Notes: generated by a model from the letters alone, not told the origin. Numbered from the stretch's first letter, positions 21,855 through 31,023 are shown. The stretch: 33,856 bases of DNA from DATLNM01 sp035536775 (GCA_035536775.1 DATLNM010000005.1:1-33856), one strand, 5' to 3'. Numbers and translations are program-made.

Positions 21855-23772
21855 CGCTCTCCTCCCCGATGTTCAGTTCCTGGTCCAGGACCTCCAGGAA
21901 GCGTTTGATGTTCAAAGGCTTCGTTAGATAGGTGACAGCCCCGCCCGAGAGGAGCCGCGCCACCTGCTTGTCCGTGGCATCAGCGCTCACCACGACGACC
22001 GGGATGTCTTTGGTGCGAGGGTCTTCCTTCAAGAGCTGCAAGATGCGTCCGCCGTCAGAGTCGGGCAGATTTACGTCAAGGAGGATGAGGTCCGGCAAGA
22101 GCTCGCGAGCTCGCTCGAAGCCCTCGGCGCCTTCATGGGCTGTCTCGAGCCTTATCGAAGGCCGAGAGTTCAGCACGCGTTCCACGAGCCGGGTGTTCGA
22201 CGGGTTGTCCTCGATCTGAAGGACCGTCCGCGAATACGCGTGTTGCACCGGCACCGTCGCGACCGGCCCCGTGTCTACTTCCGGATCGAAAGCGCGCGGT
22301 TGCGCAACAGGGAGGTCGATCCAGAACTCGGTCCCGCCAGGGCCTGTGTGGCCCACACCGATGTTTCCGTCCATCGCCTCGATCAGCCGCATCGTTACCG
22401 CAAGCCCTAGGCCGGTGCCTTCGACATCGCCCATCTGCGCGCCCAACCTTGCGAACGGAGTGAAGAGTTCCTGGACATAGTCGGACGCGAGCCCTCGGCC
22501 GGTGTCCGTGATCGTGCTCCGAACCATCCCACCCTGAGTGCTCCACGCGACAGATACGTGGCCACCGGCGCGGTTGTACTTGATCGCATTCGAGATGACG
22601 TTGATCAGTGCTTGTTTGAGACTCTGCCGATCCGCGGACACAAAGGCGTTGGGATCGGCGGTCTCGGAGAGCACGATGTCGACCTCAGCATCCCCGGCAG
22701 CCGGACCCAGGAGATCGACACTCTCCCTGACCACTTCGGCGAGGTTCACACTCTCCATGGACAGTGTCATCGTTCCTGACTCGATCTTGGCCAGGTTGAG
22801 AATCTCGTTGATCAGTGCGAGAAGATGCCGCCCGGCCACGAGGATCTGTTCGAGGTCGTCTCGTCCCTGGCCGCCCAGCATGTCCCGCTTGAGGATCTGA
22901 GCGAAGCCCAGGATCGCGTTCAGTGGCGTTCGAAGCTCGTGGCTCATGCGAGAGATGAATTCACTCTTGGCATTGTTTGCGCTTTCGGCCTCCACCTTGG
23001 CCTGTTGGAGAGCGCTCTGACGCGCTCTGAGAAGCGATGCCGACTCTTCAAGGCTGCGCGACAGCTCGGCGAGCTCATCGGCCCCCCTCGGGAACGGGAG
23101 AAGCTCTTCCTCGTTCGCGAGGCGCCGAGCGTTCTCCATGAGGTCCCGGATGCGCCGGACGATCCATGCCATCAGGAAGACCCCCGCGGCGGTGCCCACG
23201 ATCACAGCCACGGCGATCCCGACCCACAACGCCCTCGCTTGGCCTGTGGCGGTGGCGGCCTGCTCCTCTAGGGCTTCTTCGATCTCTCGTCTCTCCATCT
23301 GCAACAGGGATGCGATCCGCGCGCGGAAGTCGTCCATGACTTCCTTGGGGCGGTGGAGATCGCCGACGCGCTGGGAGTTCACCAAGTCTTCGAGCAGCTG
23401 CAGCTCTTCGATGGCGAGCTTGCGCACGGTCGCGAGATCCGCCCCTTCATCGGCTGAGAGATGGGGCTCCAATCCATCCAGCAATGGGGGCACCTCTTCT
23501 AGTGCGTAGAGGAATGGCTCCAAGAACGTTCGATCGCGGGTCAATAAGTAACCGCGGACGCCGGTTTCCGCCTCCAGAAGGAGGCTCAAAAGGTGAGATT
23601 CCATGCTGTGGGCATCGCGGTGTGCGGTCAGCCGCCGAGAGACGTCCTGTTGCCGTCCCTGAAGGACCGCGATGAAGCCCATGGAGACCACGAGAGGCAA
23701 CAGGGCAGCGACGGTCACGAAGAGGACCTTGGTCCTCAAGGAAGCGCGTTCCCATCCGCGTTTAAGAGGCAT
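21835..23772 (-). CDS. Hybrid sensor histidine kinase (CHASE3-HAMP-HisKA-HATPase-REC)
   Basis: A 645-residue membrane kinase. Helix 1 (about 17-36) and helix 2 (about 183-204) flank a ~145-residue helical CHASE3-like sensor containing the typical LEAETGVRGYLLTRDRTFLEP. A HAMP-like linker follows. HisKA has His 278 (ISRMSHELRTPLNAILGF). The ATPase domain has the N box NVISNAIKYN (391-400), G1 DTGRG (423-427) and G2 GTGLGLA (452-458). A C-terminal receiver has Asp about 566 (LILLDVNLP) and YLTKPLN. The extra receiver suggests intramolecular phosphorelay or a sink beside the partner HD-GYP regulator. The ligand is unknown. The tRNA-Gly gene lies ~210 bp upstream on the same strand. Confidence 0.93.
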   Translation of the reverse strand: MPLKRGWERASLRTKVLFVTVAALLPLVVSMGFIAVLQGRQQDVSRRLTAHRDAHSMESHLLSLLLEAETGVRGYLLTRDRTFLEPFLYALEEVPPLLDGLEPHLSADEGADLATVRKLAIEELQLLEDLVNSQRVGDLHRPKEVMDDFRARIASLLQMERREIEEALEEQAATATGQARALWVGIAVAVIVGTAAGVFLMAWIVRRIRDLMENARRLANEEELLPFPRGADELAELSRSLEESASLLRARQSALQQAKVEAESANNAKSEFISRMSHELRTPLNAILGFAQILKRDMLGGQGRDDLEQILVAGRHLLALINEILNLAKIESGTMTLSMESVNLAEVVRESVDLLGPAAGDAEVDIVLSETADPNAFVSADRQSLKQALINVISNAIKYNRAGGHVSVAWSTQGGMVRSTITDTGRGLASDYVQELFTPFARLGAQMGDVEGTGLGLAVTMRLIEAMDGNIGVGHTGPGGTEFWIDLPVAQPRAFDPEVDTGPVATVPVQHAYSRTVLQIEDNPSNTRLVERVLNSRPSIRLETAHEGAEGFERARELLPDLILLDVNLPDSDGGRILQLLKEDPRTKDIPVVVVSADATDKQVARLLSGGAVTYLTKPLNIKRFLEVLDQELNIGEESVVAVNP

Positions 23773-23877
23773 CTGTGACAGGTTCCAGGGTTCGAAGGGG
23801 TCGGGCTGAGGCGATCAAGAGTTCAGCGTTGTTGAAGTCTCAGAGGCGTTTTACCCAACACACCCCAGGTAGAAACT

Positions 23878-23890
23878 GGAGCGAAGCTCC
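23878..23890. other. Short hairpin downstream of tRNA-Gly
   Basis: GGAGC-GAA-GCTCC lies between the kinase gene and the tRNA 3'-end fragments. A short T-containing stretch follows on the minus strand (AGTTTCT). It could end the tRNA transcript, but the signal is weak. Confidence 0.25.
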
Positions 23891-23893
23891 GGT

Positions 23894-23999
23894 CGCTCTT
23901 CGAGCGGGTGAGGGGAATCGAAGGAACCCCTCGGGACTGCCGGGGACGTTGTTCGATCCCCTCACGCCTCCGCTCTTCGAGCGGGTGAGGGGAATCGAA
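23894..23999. repeat. 29-bp direct repeat of the tRNA-Gly 3' end
   Basis: The same 29 bp occur at 23894-23922 and 23971-23999, 77 bp apart. The second copy contains the last 20 nt of tRNA-Gly plus 9 nt downstream; the first is a detached copy that continues as a degenerate T-arm (GGGGTTCCTTCGATTCCCC on the minus strand). A third, inverted and imperfect T-arm copy (GTTCGATCCCCTCACGC) lies at about 23951-23967. Duplicated tRNA 3' ends are what site-specific integration leaves behind. The 48 bp between the copies holds no gene, so this would be a remnant. Confidence 0.7.
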
Positions 24000-24050
24000 C
24001 CCCCGTCACTAGCTTGGGAAGCTAGTGCTCTGCCATTGAGCTACACCCGC
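23980..24050 (-). tRNA. tRNA-Gly (anticodon CCC)
   Basis: The minus strand folds as a complete cloverleaf. Acceptor GCGGGTG pairs with CACCCGC, with discriminator U. The D arm is GCTCAATGGCAGAGC. The anticodon stem is CTAGC/GCTAG with loop TTCCCAA, giving CCC. The T arm GGGGGTTCGATTCCCC is intact. CCA is not encoded. The total is 71 nt. It reads GGG glycine codons. Confidence 0.93.
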
Positions 24051-24105
24051 AACGGGGCGGAATCCTACGGCTCCGCCGCCGTCGACGTTTCGGTGGTGAT
24101 GTGTC

Positions 24106-24744
24106 CTAGCGAGGCTCCGCGCCCGGAGCCAGGGGATCGATCGTGGCCTCTCCGAGGTAGAGAGCGAGATCGAGGTCGCCGCCCTCACCGAGCCAGTTCT
24201 CCACCTCGATCGTGTAGCCCCCGCAGTCGGGAGTCTTGACGCCGACGATCGCCTCTGATGTCGCGCTCGAAGCATTTCCATGACTTCCATTGGTGGGCAC
24301 GCCCGGCGGGTAGCCGACCCCCGGCAGGAAGATCGTGTTGAACTCGTGTGACGAAGCTGCGGCGCTCGAGTCGCCCGGATAGCGAACCCAGAGGTCGTAG
24401 TCGCGGTTGGTCGGGAACTCCATGTGCATGTGGAGGCCGGCGTCGGGCAGTGCGGTATCGACCTGCACGTTGAAGTACGCCCGGCTCGGCTCGGTCGTGC
24501 CGGTCTGGTCGAGGTCGGCGATCGACATGTCCAGCGTCACCGTCTGGGTGACGGGGGCAGCCTCCGTCGCAGCGTCGGTGAGGACGACGGTAGGTGCGTC
24601 CGCCCCCAGCTCCCCGGGAGTGAACGTGGGGCACGCGGCCGGTGGCTTCGGCTTCTTCTTTTTCTTGGCGGATGCAGGCGGCGCCCCCATCGCGGCGACA
24701 AGCACGCCCACGAGAACGCATAGAGCGATCGCTTTACGTGACAT
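24106..24744 (-). CDS. Secreted protein, possible PPC-like beta-sandwich
   Basis: A 212-residue exported protein. ATG 24744 follows a strong SD (AAAGGAGAG) and starts a clear signal peptide (MSRKAIALCVLVGVLVAAMG ... ASA), then a Lys-rich KKKKKPKPP segment. The mature domain has alternating strands: VTQTVTLDMSIADLDQ, RAYFNVQVDTALPDAGLHMHMEFP, DYDLWVRYPGDSS, GGYTIEVENWLGEGGDLDLALYLG. The xDYDLWVRYP...YTIEVENW...DLALYLG layout recalls the bacterial pre-peptidase C-terminal (PPC) fold, a carbohydrate/surface-binding jelly roll. I regard that as a resemblance, not an assignment. Two Cys could pair. It is divergent from dcd with 100 bp between. Confidence 0.65.
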   Translation of the reverse strand: MSRKAIALCVLVGVLVAAMGAPPASAKKKKKPKPPAACPTFTPGELGADAPTVVLTDAATEAAPVTQTVTLDMSIADLDQTGTTEPSRAYFNVQVDTALPDAGLHMHMEFPTNRDYDLWVRYPGDSSAAASSHEFNTIFLPGVGYPPGVPTNGSHGNASSATSEAIVGVKTPDCGGYTIEVENWLGEGGDLDLALYLGEATIDPLAPGAEPR

Positions 24745-24831
24745 GGTCTCTCCTTTGGATGTCGGTCTTGGCGCTCTAGAGGTTCGGGGTCGCGAAGCCG
24801 CTTCCTTCCCGGCGGCGTCCAGGGCACTCGA

Positions 24832-24837
24832 TACACT
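24832..24837 (+). promoter_or_regulatory. Candidate -10 for a leaderless dcd transcript
   Basis: TACACT ends 7 nt before the dcd ATG at 24845. The gap is CCCCCG-like and has no SD, so a leaderless transcript is the simplest reading. Confidence 0.45.
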
Positions 24838-24844
24838 CCCCCCG

Positions 24845-25411
24845 ATGATTCTCTCGGACAGGGACATCCGCAAGGAGATCGGCGACGGGCGGATCGGTAT
24901 CGATCCCTTCGACGAAGCGGACGTCCAGCCGTCATCGGTCGATCTCCACGTCGACCGATACTTCCGGACGTTCCACAACCACCGCTACCCGTTCATCGAC
25001 GTTAAGCAGCCGATGGACGATCTCACGGAGCTCGTCGAGGTGGATACGCCCGAGGCATTCATCCTTCACCCAGGTGAGTTCGTCCTCGGGTCGACCGCGG
25101 AGTACGTTCGGCTTCCCGACGACATCGTCGCGAGCCTCGAAGGCAAGAGCAGCCTCGGGCGCCTCGGACTTCTGATCCACAGCACCGCCGGAGTCGTCGA
25201 CGCGGGGTTCGAGGGTCACCTCACCCTCGAGCTATCGAACGTCGCGAACCTCCCGATCACGATCTACCCGGGGATGAAGATCGGACAGATCATCTTCATG
25301 CGGCTCACGTCCGCGGCGGACAATCCCTACGGGTCGCGCGAGGCCGGGTCGAAGTACCAAGGGCAGCGTGGCCCCACACCGTCGCGCTTCTATAAGAACT
25401 TCGAGGACTGA
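24845..25411 (+). CDS. dcd: dCTP deaminase
   Basis: A 188-residue trimeric enzyme converting dCTP to dUTP for thymidylate synthesis; some actinobacterial homologues also hydrolyse the dUTP to dUMP. Visible family blocks are MILSDRDIRKEI, VQPSSVDLHVD, EGKSSLGRLGLLIHSTAGVVDAGFEGHLTLELSN (with the catalytic Glu in the TLEL strand and the Ser/Arg of SSLGR), YPGMKIGQIIF and KYQGQRGPTPSRFYKNF. The length is normal. I cannot decide from sequence alone whether it is mono- or bifunctional. It is followed after 100 bp by a DinB-fold gene. Confidence 0.96.
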   Translation: MILSDRDIRKEIGDGRIGIDPFDEADVQPSSVDLHVDRYFRTFHNHRYPFIDVKQPMDDLTELVEVDTPEAFILHPGEFVLGSTAEYVRLPDDIVASLEGKSSLGRLGLLIHSTAGVVDAGFEGHLTLELSNVANLPITIYPGMKIGQIIFMRLTSAADNPYGSREAGSKYQGQRGPTPSRFYKNFED

Positions 25412-25511
25412 CCACGCGGACGGCCACGGCTCCGCCGGGGGCGGAAGGGCCGAGTCATTTGGCCGGACGCCAGAATAGATAGGAATATCGGCGCCAACCG
25501 GAAGGAGCCAC

Positions 25512-26039
25512 TTGGAAGAGCGCATCGTCTCGTCGGATCCGGTAGCGGACCCCGCTGGATACACGCAGGAACTGATCGGCATCCTCGGTGGACTCGATCC
25601 CATCGAGGTCCTTGCCGCGACTCCGGCCTACTACCGGGACGCGAGCGCAGATCTCACTGACGAACAACGCGCTGCGGCTCCCGCGCCGGGCGAGTGGTCG
25701 GTGGAACAACTCCTTGGGCATCTACTCGGGGCCGAGATCGTGTACTCGTTCCGGTGGCGGCTGACGCTCGCGCAGGACGGTGTCGCGTATCCCGGCTACG
25801 ACCAGGACGAGTGGACGAAGCTGGTGCAGCCCCCGTTCACAGAATCGCTCGACGGCTTCTCCGCACTGCGCGCGATGAACGTCACCCTGCTGCGCGGCAC
25901 GCCGCGCTCCGACTGGTCGAAGTCGGGAATCCACTCCGAGCGAGGCCCAGAGAGCTTTGAGCTATCGGTCAACCTCCTGGCCGGTCACGACCTCGCTCAC
26001 CTGAAGCAGTTGGACCAGACGATCGCTGCGGTTCTTTAG
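25512..26039 (+). CDS. DinB superfamily protein
   Basis: A 175-residue four-helix protein of the DinB/YfiT fold, probably a cytoplasmic metal-dependent enzyme or thiol transferase-like protein. A conserved WSVEQLLGHLLGAEIVYSFRWRL (about 61-83) carries the first His. The C-terminal GHDLAHLKQLDQTI carries the pair of His residues that, with the first, bind the divalent metal in this superfamily. The TTG start has GGAAGGAG 4-7 nt upstream. Some actinobacterial DinB proteins are mycothiol-dependent, but nothing here shows the substrate. It is in the same direction as dcd; no other link is visible. Confidence 0.8.
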   Translation: MEERIVSSDPVADPAGYTQELIGILGGLDPIEVLAATPAYYRDASADLTDEQRAAAPAPGEWSVEQLLGHLLGAEIVYSFRWRLTLAQDGVAYPGYDQDEWTKLVQPPFTESLDGFSALRAMNVTLLRGTPRSDWSKSGIHSERGPESFELSVNLLAGHDLAHLKQLDQTIAAVL

Positions 26040-26040
26040 C

Positions 26041-26046
26041 TATAGT
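26041..26046 (+). promoter_or_regulatory. Candidate -10 of the small secreted-protein gene
   Basis: TATAGT directly after the DinB stop, about 32 nt before the ATG of the 57-residue gene. It is close to consensus, but no -35 hexamer fits at 16-18 nt spacing. Confidence 0.3.
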
Positions 26047-26078
26047 CCCCACCGATTCAGGCCAGAGACCCAGGGGGA

Positions 26079-26252
26079 ATGATGCGCACCGCTAAGAGGA
26101 TTTTGATGGTCGCGACCATCGCTGCCATGTCGCTCGTTCCGGCGGGTCCTGCCGGCGCTTGTCCCGACCCGGACAACCCCTGCGATCCTGATCCGAGTCA
26201 GTACGACTTCGTGCAGATCGTGCAATGCAGGGTCCTCAAGAAGAACTGCTAG
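26079..26252 (+). CDS. Small secreted four-cysteine protein (57 aa)
   Basis: A short gene with ATG ATG at 26079/26082 (AGGGGGA just upstream favours either) and TAG at 26250. It encodes a clean signal peptide (MMRTAKRILMVATIAAMSLV, cleavage near PAGPAGA). The ~30-residue mature peptide starts CPDPDNPCDPDPSQYDF and ends KKNC. Its four Cys (about 28, 35, 50, 57) are all in the mature part and could make two disulfides. It belongs to no family I know. The last 17 nt overlap the 3' end of the convergent etfD-like gene. The signal peptide and the Cys spacing support a real gene. Confidence 0.55.
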   Translation: MMRTAKRILMVATIAAMSLVPAGPAGACPDPDNPCDPDPSQYDFVQIVQCRVLKKNC

Positions 26253-28389
26253 CACCGCTCCCGGGTTCTTCACCGACGCCGTTCTTCTCGACCGCGGCTG
26301 CGGGCTCCATTTCGCTCCGGTTGCCGTTGCCGTTGGTCTTTGACGCGCTCGACTCGGGGTGGAACTCGATCGATTGAAGTAGGAGCGTCGCGACGTCTTT
26401 CACCTGCATGCGGTCGCTCGCGTTGCGTTCTGTTACGCCGTCGGACAGCATGATGTTGCAGAAGGGGCACCCGACGGCGAGCATGTCGGAGGCGGACGCG
26501 AGCGCCTCGTCGGTGCGTTCGGTGTTGACCTTCTTGCCCATCCGCTCTTCCATCCACATGCGTCCCCCACCGGCTCCGCAGCAGAACGTCTGGTGACCGT
26601 GGCGATGTAGCTCGCCGTACTCGGTGCCGGGGATGGCCTCGATCACATCGCGCGCGCCTTGCATCGTGTCGTTGTGGCGCGCCATGTAGCAGGGGTCGTG
26701 ATACGTGACCGATTTGTTGAGCGCGCCCTGGGGGATCAGGCGGCCGTCGAGGACGAGCTTGGCGAGGTACTCGGTGTGGTGCATGACTTCGAAGAGCCCA
26801 TCGAACTGCGGGTACTCGTTGAGCATCGTGTTGAAGCAGTGCGGGCAGATCGTGACGATCTTTCGAACGCCGTAACCCTTGAGCGTCTCGATGTTCTGCT
26901 CTGCGAGCATCTGGAAGATGTATTCGGCTCCCATCCGTCGCGCAGGGTCGCCGGTGCACGCTTCTTCTTGGCCGAGCACCGCGAACTTGATGCCGGCGAT
27001 CTGCATCAAGCGCGCGAAGTCGTAGACCACCTTCTTGTTGCGATCGTCGAACGCTCCCGCGCAACCCACCCAGAAGAGGACCTCGGCGTCTGGCGCGTCG
27101 GAGATGTGCGGGATCTTGAGGGGCTCCTGCTTGGACGTCCCCCTCATCCAGTCCTCGCGCGCGTTGGGCGGCTGGCCCCACGGATTTCCCGTGTTCTCCA
27201 TGTTCTGAAGGGCGCTCTGCATCTCGCGCGGGAAGCGCGACTCGGTCATCACCAAGTTTCGTCGCATGTCGATGATCGAGTCGATGTGCTCGATGTTCAC
27301 GGGGCAGGCCTGGACGCACGCGCCGCAAGTCGTGCAGTCCCAGATGACCTCGTCCTCCACGACCTCGGGATTTAGTGGCGGCAGCGCAGCAACGGCTGCT
27401 TGGAATGCCTCTTCTCCTTGCTCCTTGGCTGAGAGTAGCGCGGGGCCGTTCTCGAACATGTGGTCGCGGATATCCATGATGAGGAGCTTGGGTGACAGTG
27501 GCTTCCCCGTGTTCCACGCAGGACACTGCGACTGACAACGCCCGCACTCGGTGCACGTCATGCCGTCCAGCAGTTGCTTCCACGTAAGGTCGGTGAACTT
27601 CCCTGCACCGAACGTGTCGTCTTCGGACATCTCTTCGATGTTGATGTGCATCGGTTTCAGCGCGCCCTTCGGACGCTCGGACGTGAATAGGACATTCACG
27701 CCTGCCGTCACGATGTGGAGGTGCTTTGAATATGTGAGATAGACGAGAAAGCCGAGGATCAGCAGCGAGTGCCACCACAGGAACACCGTGTCGAGTGCTT
27801 CGCGCGCCGACAGCGACAAGCCTTCGAACAACTGCGCCACGGCATCCGAAGCGGGCGTCCAGCGCGGGTCGTAAGGGAAGTGCCCGAGTGAGATCTCGGC
27901 CCCTCGCGTGAACAGGATCGTGAGCATGATCCCCGAGATCGCGATGAGGATGTAGTCAGCCTCCTTGAGATGCGACCCTCGGAAGCGGCCCGGTCGCTGA
28001 ACCTTCCGGATGGCGAACGCGACGACGATGCTCACGAGCACCGCGACCACGAAGAAGTCCTGCGTCGCGCCTAAGGGGCCCCACCGACCGATCAGCGGGA
28101 TGTGGAAGCCCTCCTGGTAGACAGCTCCAAAGGCCTCGACGATCGTGGTGAAGAGGATCACGAAGCCCCAGAAGATGAAGAAGTGCATCAGGCCGGGGAT
28201 CGTCCACTGCAGCAGCTTGCGCTGGGCGAACACGACCATGATCTGTTCGGTGATCTTCTGGGCCCAGTTGCGGGGCGTGCGGTCGTCCGGAGCGCCCAGG
28301 CCCAAGAACCCCACGAGGTCTTTGGACCGCCTGGCGAAGGCGGCCCCGGTGGCCAGGATCAGCAGCGTCATGACGACCGACTCGAGCAC
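26236..28389 (-). CDS. etfD: Membrane FeS oxidoreductase, EtfD-like (Rv0338c type)
   Basis: A 717-residue protein fusing a five- or six-helix NarI-like haem b domain to HdrD-like iron-sulfur domains. Membrane His residues at about 69 (GLMHFFIFWG), 207 (WWHSLL) and 223-225 are haem-ligand candidates. Two [4Fe-4S] motifs follow at C279/C282/C285/C289 (CTECGRCQSQCP) and C352/C355/C358/C362 (CTTCGACVQACP). Two CCG-type domains follow, with WVGCAG...CPHCFNTM and YHDPCYMARHN...FCCGAGGGRMW...GCPFCNIM. The architecture matches mycobacterial Rv0338c/EtfD, which passes electrons from electron-transfer flavoprotein, thus fatty-acid oxidation, to menaquinone. The GTG start is 8 nt from a TATAGT and has no SD. 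The last ~40 residues are a low-complexity Ser/Glu/Asn tail. The etfA/B partners are not in the window. Confidence 0.85.
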   Translation of the reverse strand: MLESVVMTLLILATGAAFARRSKDLVGFLGLGAPDDRTPRNWAQKITEQIMVVFAQRKLLQWTIPGLMHFFIFWGFVILFTTIVEAFGAVYQEGFHIPLIGRWGPLGATQDFFVVAVLVSIVVAFAIRKVQRPGRFRGSHLKEADYILIAISGIMLTILFTRGAEISLGHFPYDPRWTPASDAVAQLFEGLSLSAREALDTVFLWWHSLLILGFLVYLTYSKHLHIVTAGVNVLFTSERPKGALKPMHINIEEMSEDDTFGAGKFTDLTWKQLLDGMTCTECGRCQSQCPAWNTGKPLSPKLLIMDIRDHMFENGPALLSAKEQGEEAFQAAVAALPPLNPEVVEDEVIWDCTTCGACVQACPVNIEHIDSIIDMRRNLVMTESRFPREMQSALQNMENTGNPWGQPPNAREDWMRGTSKQEPLKIPHISDAPDAEVLFWVGCAGAFDDRNKKVVYDFARLMQIAGIKFAVLGQEEACTGDPARRMGAEYIFQMLAEQNIETLKGYGVRKIVTICPHCFNTMLNEYPQFDGLFEVMHHTEYLAKLVLDGRLIPQGALNKSVTYHDPCYMARHNDTMQGARDVIEAIPGTEYGELHRHGHQTFCCGAGGGRMWMEERMGKKVNTERTDEALASASDMLAVGCPFCNIMLSDGVTERNASDRMQVKDVATLLLQSIEFHPESSASKTNGNGNRSEMEPAAAVEKNGVGEEPGSGASSSS

Positions 28390-28397
28390 GGCGGAAG

Positions 28398-28403
28398 ACT
28401 ATA
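28398..28403 (-). promoter_or_regulatory. Candidate -10 for a leaderless etfD transcript
   Basis: TATAGT on the minus strand ends 8 nt before the GTG at 28389, with no SD between. It is back-to-back with the dnaK promoter, so HspR binding could affect both. Confidence 0.35.
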
Positions 28404-28423
28404 AGAGGCGGAGACCCCTCAGA

Positions 28424-28470
28424 GTTGACACACTGACACTCAACTTGGCATACTATGAGGCACTCAAGTT
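28424..28470 (+). promoter_or_regulatory. dnaK promoter with HAIR-like HspR operators
   Basis: A -35 TTGACA (28425-28430) and -10 CATACT (28449-28454) are separated by 18 nt. Over them lies a HAIR-like repeat GTTGACA-N7-ACTCAAC (28424-28444; consensus CTTGAGT-N7-ACTCAAG). A perfect ACTCAAG half-site lies at 28462-28468, and a perfect inverted repeat AACTTG-N17-CAAGTT spans 28442-28470. Another CTCAAG occurs at 28494-28499, next to the SD. HspR, encoded in the same operon, is the expected repressor. Confidence 0.7.
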
Positions 28471-28511
28471 CATAACACCATCGATCCAAGAGTCTCAAGG
28501 AGGGTACCGGT

Positions 28512-30341
<1,830 letters not shown>

Positions 30342-30383
30342 CGTCAGTCCCTATCCGAGGAAAACGAGCGCTGAGAGGCGACC

Positions 30384-31022
30384 ATGGTTGAGGTGCACGA
30401 CAAGCGCAAGCGCGTCGCGGTGAAGACGGACCCGTCTGAGAAGAAGCCCGTCTCCGAAGAGGCGGCTGTCGCCGCGGAGGAGCCGCAGGTGGAGGACGTC
30501 GACGCGCCCCAGGCGCCCACTATTGACGAGCAGGTTCGCGCGCCCGAACACGACTATCTCGAGGATCTCAAGCGCGTCCAGGCGGAGTTCGACAATTACC
30601 GCAAGCGTCATCGCGATGAACAGGGGCGGGTACGTGCGCGCATCACCTCTGCGCTGCTCGAGGGCCTCTTGCCCGTGCTCGATAATTTCGAACGGGCACT
30701 CGAGCACGGCACCGTCGACAGCGGTATCGAGCTCGTCTACAAGCAACTTCAGGAAGCCCTGGCCCAGCACGGGCTCGAAGAGGTCCCGGCGGAAGGCAAG
30801 CCGTTCGATCCCGCGGTCCACGAGGCTGTGGAGTCGGTAGAGGACCCCTCGGTTACGAGTGAGGTCTGCAAGACCGTGTATCGCAGGGGTTACCGCGTCG
30901 CCGACCACCTCATCCGCCCTGCGATGGTGGTCGTGGCGCGTCCGGCAGAGGATCCCGCGCCGGAGTCAGTGGAATCGCGTGACGAGCGGTCCACAGAAGA
31001 GCGCGACCAAGAGGCGGGTTGA
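30384..31022 (+). CDS. grpE: GrpE nucleotide exchange factor
   Basis: A 212-residue cochaperone that releases ADP from DnaK. The acidic, disordered N-terminus (about 1-50) is followed by a long dimerising helix (DYLEDLKRVQAEFDNYRKRHRDEQ) and the four-helix/beta region with LLEGLLPVLDNFERALEHG, GLEEVPAEGKPFDPAVHEAV and KTVYRRGYRVADHLIRPAMVVVA. The C-terminal ~30 residues are charged and variable. The GAGAGG SD is near, and it lies 42 nt after dnaK. The dnaJ ATG begins one base after its stop. Confidence 0.96.
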   Translation: MVEVHDKRKRVAVKTDPSEKKPVSEEAAVAAEEPQVEDVDAPQAPTIDEQVRAPEHDYLEDLKRVQAEFDNYRKRHRDEQGRVRARITSALLEGLLPVLDNFERALEHGTVDSGIELVYKQLQEALAQHGLEEVPAEGKPFDPAVHEAVESVEDPSVTSEVCKTVYRRGYRVADHLIRPAMVVVARPAEDPAPESVESRDERSTEERDQEAG

Positions 31023-31023
31023 G

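Noticed and set aside
23894..23999. A CRISPR array or a second tRNA
   Set aside because: Only two direct copies exist, and they match the tRNA 3' end. The detached copy has no acceptor 5' strand, D arm or anticodon arm.
26270..27778. A 502-codon minus-strand frame inside the EtfD-like gene
   Set aside because: It is an alternative frame of the same strand, Arg/His-rich, without motifs; the EtfD-like frame holds all the FeS motifs.
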